Source of the DNA: Valencia hispanica
Taxonomy: Eukaryota; Chordata; Actinopteri; Cyprinodontiformes; Valenciidae
Assembly: GCA_963556495.2 (NCBI GenBank)
Contig: OY747702.1
Span: 21,712,403 to 21,776,402 of the forward strand
Reading direction: 5' to 3'
Length of the DNA: 64,000 nt
Part shown: piece after piece, positions 51,092 through 63,636 of the stretch
Layout of the letters: each line of letters opens with the position of its first letter
Position numbering within the stretch: the stretch's first letter is position 1
The notes under the pieces: generated by a model
Seen by the model: only the letters and a program-made list of their open reading frames with translations
Told to the model about the DNA's origin: nothing
Databases searched by the model: none
Made by a program: the position numbers and the translations under genes

Positions 51092-51155
51092 ACTAACAAA
51101 ACTTTCATTATGAAATATATATTTATATATATTTCATAATGAAAGTTTTGTTAGT
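51092..51155. repeat. Perfect 30-bp palindrome with a 4-nt loop
   Basis: The left arm 51092-51121 and right arm 51126-51155 are exact reverse complements over 30 bases, separated by TTTA. The outer ends read ACTAACAAAA and TTTTGTTAGT. Either DNA strand or its RNA could form a 64-nt hairpin. It may be a solo inverted repeat from a MITE, a miRNA-like foldback, or a recent inversion duplication. Confidence 0.9.
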
Positions 51156-51325
51156 GCCGTTAATATTTTTTCTGTAGTTAGGCAGCTCTTGACATCTTTT
51201 CGAACTGGTATTTTTTTTCTCAAATCATCATCTGTCTGATTTCAATCAAAAACCTTTTAATACACATGGTGTGGCAGCAGGTCAGAGATACAATACACAT
51301 CAAATTTCAGAAGAAGAAACTATTT

Positions 51326-51870
51326 CAAGGGTCTGCAACCTGGAGCTCTAGAGCCAGATGTGGCTTTCCGGCCCCTCCACTGTGGCTTTTATAAAACCAA
51401 ATATGATATGTATTTTATTATAAAGATAAGAAAAAAAGGTTCGTTTGCAGTTTGCTTTTTATGAAATATCTGCATTGAATATTTCCAGCATAGGAAAACT
51501 GAACGCACAAGGCTTTTAAAAGGGATTTTTTGCTTCTTAGCTTCAAACTATGTGCTGTATATTTCAAGTTGGTTATGGTCCGTCTTTCGTAATATTACAT
51601 TTTTTATGGAAAGGGCTCACTTAGATGGCATCATTTTACAAAATCTTGTTTTTCCCATTGTAAAAGTGAGATGATTCATTTTGTTCTATAATGTAAAAAT
51701 AGAAATTAATTTTAGTTTAGTTTACATTTCCATAGATTTTATAATCCAATAATTCATTCAGTACATATTTATATGCGCTTTCTTTTTTTTTTTGAGGCTC
51801 TAGACACATTTAATTTTTTATTGGAGGGGGAAAAGGTGGCTCTTTGGACTTAAAAGGTTTCCGACCCCTG
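51326..51870. mobile_element. hAT-like MITE (CARGGGTCTGCAACC ends)
   Basis: CAAGGGTCTGCAACCTGGAG at the left pairs imperfectly with AAAAGGTTTCCGACCCCTG at the right. GAGCCAGATGTGGCTTTCC and GGTGGCTCTTTGG are internal inverted relatives. The ends are of hAT type. An 8-bp duplication is not clear. No transposase. Confidence 0.6.
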
Positions 51871-54567
51871 GGCTATGCTTTTGAAATTGAGGACCTACAG
51901 TACGGTATTTTAGTAATGCTAATCGCCTTGGTGAAATCGTGCTTAACATTGATTGCTCTCTAACAGACATGATGTCACTTTTGCTTCTAATATAAATAAT
52001 TATTGACTGCTCACAGCAGCAATGATAGAAAAATATAGTTTCAAAATGACACCATCTACTAACTTATGTTGTTTTAAGGACTTTATCTCCTTACATTTTC
52101 AATTAGATCTGTAAATGTAGTTCTGAGAGTTTATTCAATGAACTTTGATCATAAATAACTTCTGTTTTAATCTATGAGACCTGAACAAAACAAGTTAAGC
52201 TTTAATGTCTCGAACAGTGGCCATGACTAAATGTCAGTTGCTGGTCTGATGCACATAAACAATGCAAAAAAGCTACATTCGGGTTACTGTGAAGTTTCTG
52301 ATATGATAAGTGATTGTTTAAGCTTTGTTCTGCAAATTCATGGATTGAAAGTACTTCAGTAAAGCAGTGGGGAAAAAAAAACTGCTGAGAGAAAAAGGAA
52401 ATAGATGCAGGAACATTCATTTCCTGAAGGCAGACAGAAAAGGGTGTGCTCTTTGCCTGTTCAGACGGAAGCTGATGCCTACATGTTCCTCCTCTTATGT
52501 CTTTTTTTTTTTCACAGAACCTGCATGGCTTTTTACTGGAAATGTAACAGTAACCGTTCACAAGAATACATTTCATTGTGTTCACAAATGAAGAAAAGGT
52601 TTCACATTAAAAACAGTTTCAAGTAGTCAGCATGAGTAAAAATGCTCGTTTTTGTCTTTCAGAAAAGGAATAAAGGTTTCAAAAATCTTAACCCACTTCC
52701 CAACATATATACGTTAGTAGAATAATTCATATCAGGTGTGATCAGACTAATTTAGAAAATGCATCTAAAATATAATTTTTGTGTTTTAGATTCTGAAGTA
52801 CAACTACCAAACTACTGTCCATATTCCTTAAAAAACTGAAGATCTTTAGTTTTGCACCAATAGGAAGCTACAAAGTAGATGCTAACTTTAGTGTTGTGTT
52901 GGATAAACTGCCATGATTACTGGACCAAAACACAGACCTCCTGCCGGTAGGAGTCCACAATCTACTGTCAGCTTTAATAGGAAAAGGAGGACTTCATGGA
53001 ACATCATTACCCCTTTTTGACAACGGGGCTTGCTCCGATCTTCCTCTTCGTCCGTTGGCAACCACAAAGGAGAGGTGTGAGCTTTAAACCTTCTTCACTG
53101 TCCAGGAGGAGAGATGAGTTTCTGGAAGAAACCGTAGAAGACTGAGTTTCTGGAAGAAACTCATTGGATCCGAAAGACTTCTACAGTCTGCCAATTAGGT
53201 GAACTGTATTCGGCTGATGAAATAGGTCTTGAATGACTTGTTGAAAACTGCAGAAAGAATCTTTTGAATTACAGAGTCCACAGAGAGAGGGAGACTCACT
53301 TTGCTGATGCTCCACCGGCCTGCTGCCGTGCTGATGACATGACTGCTACAGGAGCCGAGAGCTGAAGCCTCACTGTTAGCGCCGCACACAGCTATAATGG
53401 CTGATTTCTCTGCTTTATCGCCAGTCTTTTCAGACAATGGAGCCAGCGTCCCTGGATGTCTAAGAAACGTTCATGTAAGGATGTGTCTGGGTAGAGATAA
53501 ATTAGCTTAAGTTAAATAAATTAAGGTTTGTTTTGATTGTCTATTCCACTGTGTTTTTGCTGCATTTGCAAGAATTAAGTCTTCAATTGTTTGCGTATAA
53601 ACAGTGTTTTTAAATGTTTATGAGTGACTGACAGGAGTCGTTTTAATCATGCAACATGAGTTACTCCGTCCGACCGATAAAACATAGTGGCTATGAGCTG
53701 CGCTACATACATTAGCTCCACACGCTCTGATACACGTGGCCTGCTTTTTCAGACCGCCAGCACTTCATAAACAATAAAGATTGCGACCTACGTTATTCAA
53801 AATACAGATTGGCTTTAAAACAGGTAGTTTAAACACTGAAAACTAATTGCATGAGTTGTTTTTGAAGCCGCCCTCTTAGTATGTCAAAATACTGAATTAG
53901 ATCAATTACTGCAGTGACCGATCCAAAAAATAGAATCAATTTTCCAAAGGTTATTGATTTGTAATTCAGCAAATTGTTTTATGAAACATTACTTTCTCCA
54001 AAGAATGTTTTTTTGTCTTCACTTCTGCTTTGCATTGTGAATTGGTGGTTTGAAAACAGACTAAAAGGTACTAATTAGTCCTAAACTAATTAAATTAGTT
54101 TAAGCTTACTTAGCTTCACTCCCAAAACTTTTCAATACAAGGCTTGGTCTTTAAGCATACATGTTCATACTGAACTGTAACATCACGATCAATTAACTGG
54201 TTATTGTTTCTTCTTTTTTGTATATTTGTGCATTTTATGGTTTTACTTTTGGTAGTTAGTTCTATTATTTATTCTTCTTCTACTTAATAGTTTAGTGGTG
54301 TGTTACTAGTTTAGTGAGTTTGTTAATCAAAGCATTTTAACTGAAAGTTAAATTCTTTTTGTAATAAACTCTGGTATTTTGGAAGTTGTCGTTTATTATC
54401 CCACACACGCGTAGTAACTTGCTGTTCAAAGTATGCCAAGAACTTATTCTTCATCTATTGTTAGATTATCTCAGCCTTATCAGGCAGGTAATCATAAACA
54501 TTAACTGAGACTGAACTATTTGGCTATTTATCATTTCCTGGATCCCAGGATGGTGCCCCAAACTTGC
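51871..54567. other. No gene recognised
   Basis: Apart from the small palindrome pair at 53116-53162, nothing was recognised. Short frames near 52202-52626 overlap on both strands and lack domains. Confidence 0.5.
53116..53162. repeat. Duplicated palindrome GAGTTTCTGGAAGAAACTC
   Basis: The 17-bp sequence GAGTTTCTGGAAGAAAC occurs twice with a 28-bp period (53116-53132 and 53144-53160). The second copy extends to a perfect 19-bp palindrome with a 3-nt centre. TTCTGGAAGAA resembles a heat-shock element, but no gene is seen nearby. Confidence 0.7.
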
Positions 54568-54579
54568 TAATTTTGACAT

Positions 54580-57500
54580 CCATCCATCCATCCATTTTCT
54601 TCCGCTTATCCGGGGTCGGGTCGCGGGGGCAGCAGCCTAAGCAAAGAGACCCAGACTTCCCTCTCCCCAGCTACTTGTTCCAGCTCCTCGGGAGGAACCC
54701 CAAGGCGCTCCCAGGCCAGCCGAGAAACATAGTCCCTCCAGTGTGTCCTGGGCCTTCCCCTGGGCCTCCTCCCGGTGGGACGTGCCTGAAACACCTCACC
54801 AGGGAGGCGTCCAGGAGGCATCCTGACCAGATGCCCGAGCCACCTCAACTGACTCCTCTCGATGTGGAGAAGCAGCGGCTCTACTCTGAGCCCCCTCCGG
54901 ATGACTGAGCTTCTCACCCTATCTCTAAGGGAGAGCCCAGACACTCTGCGGAGGAAACTCATTTCAGCCGCTTGTATCCGTGATCTCGTTCTTTCGGTCA
55001 CCACCCAGAGTTCGTGACCATAGATGAGGGTAGGAACGTAGATCGACCGGTAAATCGAGAGCTTCGCCTTTTGGCTCAGCTCTCTCTTCACCACGACAGA
55101 CCGGTAGAGCGCTCGCATAACTGCAGATGCCCCACCAATCCGTCTATCGATCTCCCGCTCCATTTTTCCCTCATTCGTGAACAAGACCCCCAGATACTTA
55201 AACTCCTCCACTTGGGGAAGGACCCCATCCCTGACCCGGAGGAGGCACCCCACCCTTTTCCGGCTCAAGACCATGGCCTCGGATTTGGAGGTGCTGATTC
55301 TCATCCCAGCCGCTTCACACTCGGCTGCGAACAGCTCCAGCGAAAGCTGTAGATCACGCTCCGATGAAGCCAACAGGACCACATCATCTGCAAAAAGCAG
55401 AGACCCGATCCTGAGGCCACCAAAACGGATCCCCGCAACGCCTTGGCTGCGCCTAGAAATCCTGTCCATAAAAGTTAGGAACAGGATCGGTGACAAAGGG
55501 CAACCTTGGCGGAGTCCAACTCTCACCGGAAACAAGCCCGACTTACTGCCGGCAATGCGAACCAAACTCTGGCACCGGTCGTACAGGGACCTAACAGCCC
55601 GTATCAAGGGGCCCGGTACCCCATACTCCCGGAGCACCCCCCACAGGGCCCCCCGAGGGACACGGTCGAACGCCCTCTCCAAGTCCACAAAACACATGTA
55701 GACCGGTTGGGCGAACTCCCACGCACCCTCCAGGACCCTGCTGAGGGTGTAGAGCTGGTCCAGTGTTCCACGGCCAGGACGAAAACCGCATTGTTCCTCC
55801 TGGATCCGAGGTTCGACTATCCGTCGGACCCTCCTCTCCAGAACCCCTGAATAGACCTTACCAGGGAGGCTCAGAAGTGTGATCCCCCTGTAGTTGGAAC
55901 ACACCCTGTGGTCCCCCTTTTTAAACAGGGGGACCACCACCCCGGTCTGCCAATCCAAGGGAACTGCCCCCGATGTCCACGCAATATTGCAGAGCCGCGT
56001 TAACCAACACAGCCCCACAACATCCAGAGCCTTGAGGAACTCCGGTCGAATCTCATCCACCCCCGGAGCCTTGCCACCGAGGAGCTTTTTAACGACCTCG
56101 GTGACCTCGGCACCAGAGATTGGAGAGCCCGACCCCAAGTCCCCAAACCCTGCTTCCAGATTGGAAGGCGTGCCGGTGGGATTGAGGAGGTCTTCGAAGT
56201 ATTCCATCCACCGACCCAAAACGTCCCGCGTCGAGGTCAGCAGCACACCATCCCCACTGTAAACAGTGTTGGTGGCAGACCGCTTTCCCCCCCTGAGACG
56301 CCGGATGGTGGACCAGAATCGCTTCGAAGCCGTACGGAAGTCGTTTTCCATGGTCTCTCCAAACTCCTCCCACGCCCGAGTTTTTGCCTCAGCAACCATC
56401 CGAGCCGCATCCCGCTTGGCCTGTCGGTACCTATCAGCTGCTTCAGGGGTCCCACAAGCCAAAAAGACCCGGTAGGACTCCTTCTTCAGCCTGACAGCAT
56501 CCCTTACCGCCGGTGTCCACCACCGGGTTCGGGGGTTGCCGCCGCGACAGGCACCGACCACCTTGCGGCCACAGCTTCGGTCAGCCGCCTCGGCAATGGA
56601 GGCGCGGAACATGGTCCACTCGGACTCGATGTCCCCCGCCTCCCCCGGGACGTGTTCAAAGTTCTGCCGGAGGTGTGAGCTAAAGCTCCTTCTGACAGGA
56701 GACTCTGCCAGACGTTCCCAGCAGACCCTCACAACACGTTTAGGCCTTCCAGGTCTGTCCGGCGTCCTCCCCCACCATCGGAGCCGACTCACCACCAGGT
56801 AGTGGTCAGTGGACAGCTCTGCCCCTCTCTTCACCCGAGTGTCCAAAACATGCGGCCGCAGATCAGATGAGACGACAACCAAGTCGATCATTGAGCCGCG
56901 GCCTAAGGTGTCCTGGTGCCAAGTGCACATATGGACACCTTTATGCTTGAACATGGTGTTTGTTATGGACAATCCATGACGAGCACAGAAGTCCAATAAC
57001 AAGACACCACTCGGGTTTAGATCGGGGGGGCCATTCCGCCCAACCACACCCCTCCAGGTCTCACTGTCATTGCCCACGTGAGCGTTGAAGTCCCCCAGCA
57101 GAACAAGGGAGTCCCCAGGAGGAGCACTCTCCAGCACCCCTTCCAAAGACTCCAAGAAGGGTGGGTAATCTAATCTGCTGTTTGGCGCGTAAGCACAAAC
57201 AACAGTCAGGACCCGTCCCCCCACCCGAAGGCGGAGGGAGGCTACCCTCTCGTTCACCGGGGTAAACCCCAACGTACAGGCGCCGAGATGGGGGGCAACA
57301 AGTATGCCCACCCCAGCTCGGCGCCTCTCAGCGGGGGCAACCCCAAAGTGGAAGAGAGTCCAACCTCTCTCGAGGAGACGGGTTCCAGAGCCAGAGCCGT
57401 GCGCCGAGGTGAGTCTGACGATGTCCAGTCGGAACCTCTCAACCTCGCACACCAGCTCCGGCTCCTTCCCCACCAGAGAGGTGACGTTCCACGTCCCGAG

Positions 57501-57790
57501 AGCCAGCTTCTGCAGCCGAGGATCGGACCGCCAAGGTCCCGGCCTTTGGCCGCCGCCCATCCTGCACAGCACCCGACCCCTATGGCCCCTCCCACAGGTG
57601 GTGAGCTCATGGGAAGGGGGGCCCATGTTACCTCTTCGGGCTAAGCCCGACCGGGCCCCATGGGTAAAGGCCCGGCCACCAGGCGCTCGCCAACGTGCCC
57701 CACCTCCAGACCTGGCTCCAGAGGGGGGCCCCGGTGACCCGCGTCCGGGCGAGGGAACACTGAGTCCATCTGTCGTTTTCTTCATAGGGG
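54580..57790 (-). mobile_element. Near-full-length RTE-type LINE
   Basis: This is a GC-rich retrotransposon in AT-rich surroundings. It is flanked by a perfect 12-bp target-site duplication, TAATTTTGACAT, at 54568-54579 and 57791-57802. Its 3' end (low coordinates) is a (GGAT)n tail at 54580-54596. The 5' end lies only 5 nt before the ORF start. The single long ORF and the short tandem-repeat tail are typical of the RTE clade, including fish Expander-like elements. Perfect duplications and an unbroken ORF indicate recent insertion. Confidence 0.92.
54606..57785 (-). CDS. RTE-type LINE ORF: endonuclease-reverse transcriptase
   Basis: This is an uninterrupted ORF of 1059 residues. After a Gly/Arg/Pro-rich head (1-90), an apurinic-type endonuclease domain covers about 95-335, with LGTWNVTSL at 96-104, GDFN at 231-234 and STDH at 325-328. 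The reverse transcriptase spans about 560-870, with GFRPGRGT at 667-674, [11 protein letters not shown] (Asp701), RQGCPLSP at 759-766 and FADD at 798-801. A C-terminal region with [15 protein letters not shown] at 983-997 is typical of the clade. The protein would nick target DNA and reverse-transcribe its own RNA, and probably SINE RNA with the same tail. The usual acidic residue in the early endonuclease motif is not evident (LTSAHG), which I believe is normal for this family. No stop or frameshift is seen, so it may be active. Plus-strand ORFs over this interval are GC-driven shadows. Confidence 0.9.
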   Translation of the reverse strand: MKKTTDGLSVPSPGRGSPGPPSGARSGGGARWRAPGGRAFTHGARSGLARRGNMGPPSHELTTCGRGHRGRVLCRMGGGQRPGPWRSDPRLQKLALGTWNVTSLVGKEPELVCEVERFRLDIVRLTSAHGSGSGTRLLERGWTLFHFGVAPAERRRAGVGILVAPHLGACTLGFTPVNERVASLRLRVGGRVLTVVCAYAPNSRLDYPPFLESLEGVLESAPPGDSLVLLGDFNAHVGNDSETWRGVVGRNGPPDLNPSGVLLLDFCARHGLSITNTMFKHKGVHMCTWHQDTLGRGSMIDLVVVSSDLRPHVLDTRVKRGAELSTDHYLVVSRLRWWGRTPDRPGRPKRVVRVCWERLAESPVRRSFSSHLRQNFEHVPGEAGDIESEWTMFRASIAEAADRSCGRKVVGACRGGNPRTRWWTPAVRDAVRLKKESYRVFLACGTPEAADRYRQAKRDAARMVAEAKTRAWEEFGETMENDFRTASKRFWSTIRRLRGGKRSATNTVYSGDGVLLTSTRDVLGRWMEYFEDLLNPTGTPSNLEAGFGDLGSGSPISGAEVTEVVKKLLGGKAPGVDEIRPEFLKALDVVGLCWLTRLCNIAWTSGAVPLDWQTGVVVPLFKKGDHRVCSNYRGITLLSLPGKVYSGVLERRVRRIVEPRIQEEQCGFRPGRGTLDQLYTLSRVLEGAWEFAQPVYMCFVDLERAFDRVPRGALWGVLREYGVPGPLIRAVRSLYDRCQSLVRIAGSKSGLFPVRVGLRQGCPLSPILFLTFMDRISRRSQGVAGIRFGGLRIGSLLFADDVVLLASSERDLQLSLELFAAECEAAGMRISTSKSEAMVLSRKRVGCLLRVRDGVLPQVEEFKYLGVLFTNEGKMEREIDRRIGGASAVMRALYRSVVVKRELSQKAKLSIYRSIYVPTLIYGHELWVVTERTRSRIQAAEMSFLRRVSGLSLRDRVRSSVIRRGLRVEPLLLHIERSQLRWLGHLVRMPPGRLPGEVFQARPTGRRPRGRPRTHWRDYVSRLAWERLGVPPEELEQVAGEREVWVSLLRLLPPRPDPG

Positions 57791-58090
57791 TAATTTTGAC
57801 ATTGAATTATTAATCTTATTAATAATGACTAAGTAATTATTCATAATTATTCATAGCCAAAACCTACCTATCTGTGTCACAACAGTTGTTAGCAGCTAAC
57901 AGTCAGTAGAGGTATTCTTAATGTGTTGACAATGCGTTTTTTTAAGTCGACTTCATAATACAACTGATGAACAACTCAAAAACAAGTTCCAGCCTTACCT
58001 CAAATCAAGATTCCCCAAAATTAGAAAGATTTAGCTCTTTCAACTTTCATAGCTCATAATATTATAGCTTCATGAGACAAGATACAGCCT

Positions 58091-58411
58091 CCATCCATCC
58101 ATTTTCTGTACCCGTCCATCCTAATGCAGGGCCTATCTCCATTGGTGAAGGGGCGAGAGGCGGGGTACACCCTGGACAGGTCGCCAGTCCATCGCAGGGC
58201 AACATGAAGACATACAGGACAAACAACCATACATGCACACACTCATACACACACACGCAATTTAGAGAGACCAATTCACCTAACAGTCATGTTTTTGGAC
58301 TGTGGGAGGAAGCCGGAGAACCCGGAGAGAACCCACGCATGCACAGAGAGAACATGCAAACTACATGCAGAAAGACCCCAGGCTGGGATTTGAACCCAGG
58401 ACCTTCTTGCC
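58091..58411 (-). mobile_element. tRNA-type SINE, 5' truncated
   Basis: Read on the minus strand: B box GGTTCAAATCC (58386-58396), then CTTTCTGCATGTAGTTTGC, CAAAAACATGACTG, GCGATGGACTGGCGACC and the GGATGGATGG tail at 58091-58100. The head with the A box is missing. It lies 300 bp from the RTE-type LINE that shares its tail. Confidence 0.78.
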
Positions 58412-60243
58412 CACACACAGAAGATAAACCAATATACCTGTACTAGATACTTACGGATTTTCTTAGCCACATACTTGCCTATGAACCTATTAAGCAGAAA
58501 ATTAGAAAAAATTTGCAACATGTAGATCAACATGGTTTAAATGATCATACACACACAAAACATCTTGCTCCTCACTGGGAGGTAATTGTCAGAGGAGGTA
58601 AACATATTCCTCTCTCAAAGTTCCACCTGTGAAAGCTTTTCTGTAACCCCGGCTGAGGAAGCTATATGCTTAATGCTTCTAAAGACTTCTGAGCATGAAA
58701 AGGCAGACTAGTGCTTATCACACGGGGCTGCTCATTGGAGGGTTTGAAACATACAGCATGGGATGCAGGCAAGCGCTGCATGTGAATCATTATCAAAAGT
58801 GGGTGAGCTTTTCATTTAAGATCACGCATCTACAGCTGTGCTATCATACATGTGTGAGGCAGCTGAAGTGAATCTTGCACACACCCCTCCACTCTTTGGT
58901 GTTGGTATGTTCCTGCTGCCTTGCATTTGAGTGCTGGGTAGTGGCTTATCTCACTCTTCTTTCAGCACATGATAGCAGTTACTCCCAGCCAGATGCCATA
59001 TGTGTTTCCACTGAATGAAACCTTGTAACACTGAGAGCCCATGATCGCTGGCAGCTCAGAGCAGGACAGGACGGGGCCAAAATTACTGTGGAACAGACAG
59101 ACATACTATTTATACCAAGGACTTTTCCTTATCACATGACCGTACTTGAGAAAATACAGTCACTGAGTTTAAAGTCTGGACATCGCCTGGTAGAGGGGCG
59201 ATCCTGTTTTACAGTGTTAGTAATGATGCAGTAATACTGTTTGCAAAAGGAAATGTAATTTTCTTCAAGCATGACCTTCTGAAACACAGTCTCACATTTT
59301 CTGGTTAATAATAAAAAGAGTAAATTTACAACAGAAACGGAAAGAAAAATAATCATGAGCTCTACGTCCTGTGACTAAATATCGATTGCCTTCTCTAGAA
59401 AGTCAGAAGCTTTTCACTCTTTCAGGGTCTTCATTCAAAATGTGCATTGAAATTGAAAATGGATAGTTCATGGGATACAAAATCAAGCATCTATAAAAGA
59501 CTTAAAACTAAAATCCAGAAAAAAAAAATTTACTCCATGCCATGTGTGCAAAGCTTTCAAGTGAAACGTTTGTCGTAATCTTTAATATATGTTATGGAGA
59601 CAAAAATGTAACTGTTACTCGCCACCTCCTTAAATATTTTTGACTAAGAACACTATGTGATTCGCCAGCAGGCAAAAATAGAAAGATATGAAACAGGTCT
59701 GACTGGTCTGCTAAGTTTATAGTGTCTGAAACAATTCGGTGAAGTACCGTTACAAAAGCTTTCAGGCGCCTCTAAAATACTCAAGTGTGAAAACATGTGA
59801 CTACTCTTATGAACGACCTTCATCCACACTCTTCATATCTAAAATACATATATGTAAAAACGAATAGTAGCCACAAAAAAACAAGTTGGTAACAGCTGCA
59901 GCTCTAATTTGAAGGAAATGTGAGCATAGGAAATGTTGGATTTGATGAAGCCTTGTAGGAACTTGTGCGTGAGCGAGGCTCTTAAATTGGAGAGCACTTT
60001 GGTAATTGCGTTGCACATGCTATCGTACTTCCCGCAGGTGCCAAACGAGGCATCTTGAAAGGCCCAAAAATTCAACAACTTTTCTTCCATAACAAGCAGC
60101 GCTAAGAAGTCCTCAGAATGAGAAGAGAGAAATAACAGCATAAACTAAAACTATGTGCATACAATATGTCGTGATAAATGTCGTCATATTTACACACATT
60201 TATCATAAAGTTATAGATTAAGTGTGGTCCTTTCATCTAAAGC
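58412..60243. other. No gene recognised
   Basis: Moderately complex sequence without coding domain or known repeat. Confidence 0.5.
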
Positions 60244-60425
60244 CAGTGTTTCCCCAGCCCTGGTCCTCAGTGCACACTGCCCTGCATGTTTTAGGTGTTT
60301 CCCTGCTTTAACACGCCTGCTTCAGAGGATTGCAGTTCAGCAGAAGCCTGTTGTTCAGCCTTCAACGGAAATCAGGTGTGCCTTGAGGGGTTGAAGTTCA
60401 CTATCCTAAGCAATGTGTCCTATAG
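60244..60425. mobile_element. hAT-like MITE remnant
   Basis: CAGTGTTTCCCCAGCCCTGGTCC, CTGCATGTTTTAGGTGTTTCC and AATCAGGTGTGCC follow the family at 17704 and 36505. The right terminus is lost. Confidence 0.5.
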
Positions 60426-63261
60426 CATATGTTCATGTCTGTTTTATCTGCTGCAACGAAGCACACACCTAGAGGTAAACATTAACTGACAAAGGTGCAT
60501 TTTGTAGTTTCGCCAATTGTCTTTTGACTTAGTTGAAGCAAACTCGTGCCAGTGGTTCTGGGAAGAAAATATCTTCTTCCTCCCATATGGATGAGTCTGA
60601 AGTCTGAATTGGCGTTTTCATATTTCATTATGGCCAGTCTTGTACATTAGCCCGTCTGTGCCAACGCTTAAACTCTCTCACACCTCAGATCATGTCTACC
60701 CTCTCTGCAAGCCATTTCATCTTTTAGTCCCCTGATGTTATGTCTTCATTGCAAGGTTAACCAAAACCATCCTCACAGCTGAGGAGTCAGCAGTTAGATC
60801 TAGAGTAGGTGAAAGGCCTCTTCCCTAACTCTAATAATAAAATGCCATATTCCCCAGATTCATTTACTAATAATTACTTAATCAATTAATTGACATAACA
60901 TTGAAATGTTTCTGTAACACAATGCCATCCACTTATCTTAAAACGTATCCAGTCTTCCCTTTCTTAGCTAGCTATCATCCACTGCTATCTGAAAGCTCAA
61001 CAGCATGACACATAAAAGTTTATTTTAGATGAGACATTTAATTTTCATGATTCAGTCATATTTGTAGGTGCTGGAGTCTACTCGAAATAAAGCTAAATTT
61101 ATTCTTTGTTGGTACTAGTGAGCAGCCCTTATGGTTTCCCCAATCAACGTCTGATTGGTTGAACAACTGCCACCCGACTAGTCATCCAAGAAAGTGAGTG
61201 CTTCCATTGAGCTGATGTAAGCTGTTCCTGTATGGACAAGGGGATTGAAGTTGACTGCTCATTTTCCCAAGAATGGCGTTGGTAAATGTTCTGTTTGACT
61301 GCATCATTGTTTTTGTTTACCTTGTGCAATGTTTACATAAAGTTCTTCTTTTTTTTTTTCGTGTCCGCAAAGTAAAGTTATTTTTATACCCTAAGTTTTT
61401 CCAAACTCCATGGTATTGTACGGCGTTCCTTCTACTCTAGCTGTTGGTGATGGGACAGCTGGCTAATCGCAAAAATGGCAAGAGACTTTGAATTCATCCC
61501 ACTTCCCTAGACCATACCTTTAGGAGCAACATTGGCTATTAGAAGTCAGAACTAGGCCATAAAATCGTTGTACATTTAGCTTACAGGACACCAAGAAGCT
61601 CCGGTTAATTCTTTGATTTTCTAACAACTGTAATAATGGTTGTTGTGTTTCTTTCCCAGGATTTTAAATATTTACCAATTAGCATGTAGATCAGAATTAC
61701 TATTTTTTTTGAAGAAAAAAAAAAGAATTACTTTTTTTTGGGGGGGGGGGGGCTGTTTGTTGGCGCTCTAATTATATAGGCTATATGCCTGATGAAGTAT
61801 TGAGTAGATTACGTTATGGACCTTCATTTAAGCAAATGTATGTTAAACTTCTCTACACTACATACAATGATCTTCATCATAAACCTTTCAGTCACAGCTC
61901 ATACTCTGCATGATTTGGACTCCAGCTGCAATTTGAAAGATTCAATTTTTTTATCATTCCACATAATTATACCACAATTATTGTTTTAATAGGTTTTAGG
62001 GCAGGAACAGGTATAATTTCTGTGATTTTGGCAAAACATGTTCCGAAGACTTTTTTTTTTAGTTCTTTAAATCGATTCGGACATTTGGAGATGACTCATC
62101 CCTTTTTTCTTTTTCTCTCATCTTTATTGCCGTTTCGCCTGGTTGCCATACCCACATGGATACACAGAGAGCTAGATAAAGGCAAGCTCTGCTCTTTTCG
62201 TCCTTTTACTTAAGGAGAAACTAAAAGAGCCAAATGACAAAAGAGCAACAATTCAAGACTCCCCGGGCAGAGCAGACATTCAACAGAGAGCATGAAAACA
62301 AGCACAGCTCTCGGTCTCCCTTTTTTAAAGGAAATAATCTTTTAAAAAGCACCATCAGAAGGGCAAGGAGCATAACATCACTCTTCATTCTGCTCTCTAT
62401 CTCCAAGAAGCACTGAATGGCAGCTGAACAAACCACTGTGAAAAAAAGCACAAGAAATTAGAAGCAATTTCCCCCCGCTTTTTTTTTCTTCACCCAAAAT
62501 ATAATTAAGACAAATACTGATTTACACGTAATCAACATCCCAAGATGGCTGCAATTAACAGATGCCCTATTCTAGGAGCAGGCACAGAACATTGGCTACC
62601 TTGTGAGTACATGTGGTGCAGTCTCTACGCTAAAGACAATCAGACCCACATAGAGCCGGAGGCTGTTAACATGTTAAGGCTACCAGATGAGCTCCACAGA
62701 AAACTACATTAAATCTTTAGAAAAAATAAAGAGATAGAAGCTGAGTTTTTTAATGCATTAGAAAAAAAAATTTCACAATGTTAAAAACATCATTTTAAAA
62801 CATTTATTTTAATGCTAAGCTGATTTATTCCACATTGTGAAAAGTGGTCTTACGTTCTATATTAAGCAAGTAATTTAACCGAATATATTGAAAATATCTA
62901 TGCAAAATTGCTGAAAAAGTTTTGCTACCATATTTTAATCACATTACATATGCAGGTTTTTTTTATTATCTTTTTTCAGCATTTAACACCTTTTAGCTGC
63001 TATTAGGGTATGTAAATCATCAAAAAACTCTCACTGATATGCTAATTATCCAAGCTGTCAAACATGTAAAAAGAACAAGTAGTTCTCTCTCTTCTGAAAT
63101 AATGTGACATCTTTTTAAATAAATAAATAAACAGAATACCTTTAATCTTGTAATATTTATTTACATTTCAGGAAAAAGTGTACTGTCATCAACATGTCCA
63201 CAGATGTTTGTATAAAAGACAGATTATAGGAATTATACATGAGACATGCAGTCAGAGCTAA
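60426..63261. other. No gene recognised
   Basis: No coding domain. Contains the homopolymer junction at 61733. Otherwise nothing supported. Confidence 0.5.
61733..61753. repeat. T8-G14 homopolymer junction
   Basis: A run of T is followed directly by about 14 G. Such runs are prone to sequencing error and can form quadruplex-like structures in multimers. No function is claimed. Confidence 0.8.
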
Positions 63262-63636
63262 AGTACTGTGAAAAAAGAAATTCCCCCTTGGCAGAAGTTT
63301 TCTTTAATTGTTTATTTGTTCTGTCACACTGTTTCAGTTAATCAAAAATAATAATAAAAATGATAAAAGCATTTTATTGAATGGGCATTTCATTTATCAA
63401 TGCAGCGGAGCTATTCAGACCAACCTGTCCCTATTTGTAAAAAGTAATTGCGCTTTAAACCTGACATGGTGGCAGCAGCTGTTATCAAACATATGTGATA
63501 GCTGGCTGTGCATATTTTACACATCAGCTGAGGAATTTTGGTCCACTCCTCTTTGGTCCACTCCTCTTTGGTCCACTCCTCTTTGGTCCACTCCTCTTTG
63601 CAGAATTATTTTAACTTTAGTCAAATCTTAATCTAG
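63262..63636. mobile_element. DNA-transposon remnant
   Basis: GTACTGTGAAAAAAGAAATTCCC, TGTCACACTGTTTCAG, GATAGCTGGCTGTG, GAGGAATTTTGGTCCACTCC and TTTGCAGAATTATTTTAA follow a widespread fish DNA-transposon end that I cannot name precisely. It contains the 15-bp tandem array at 63541-63600. Confidence 0.5.
63541..63600. repeat. Four perfect 15-bp tandem repeats
   Basis: GTCCACTCCTCTTTG is repeated four times without change. In related repeats this block normally occurs once, so it is a local expansion within a transposon remnant. The WSTPL peptide repeat it encodes is incidental. Confidence 0.95.

Noticed and set aside
54564..57813. Many plus-strand and alternate minus-strand frames over the RTE-type LINE
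   Set aside because: GC-rich shadows of the 1059-codon ORF.
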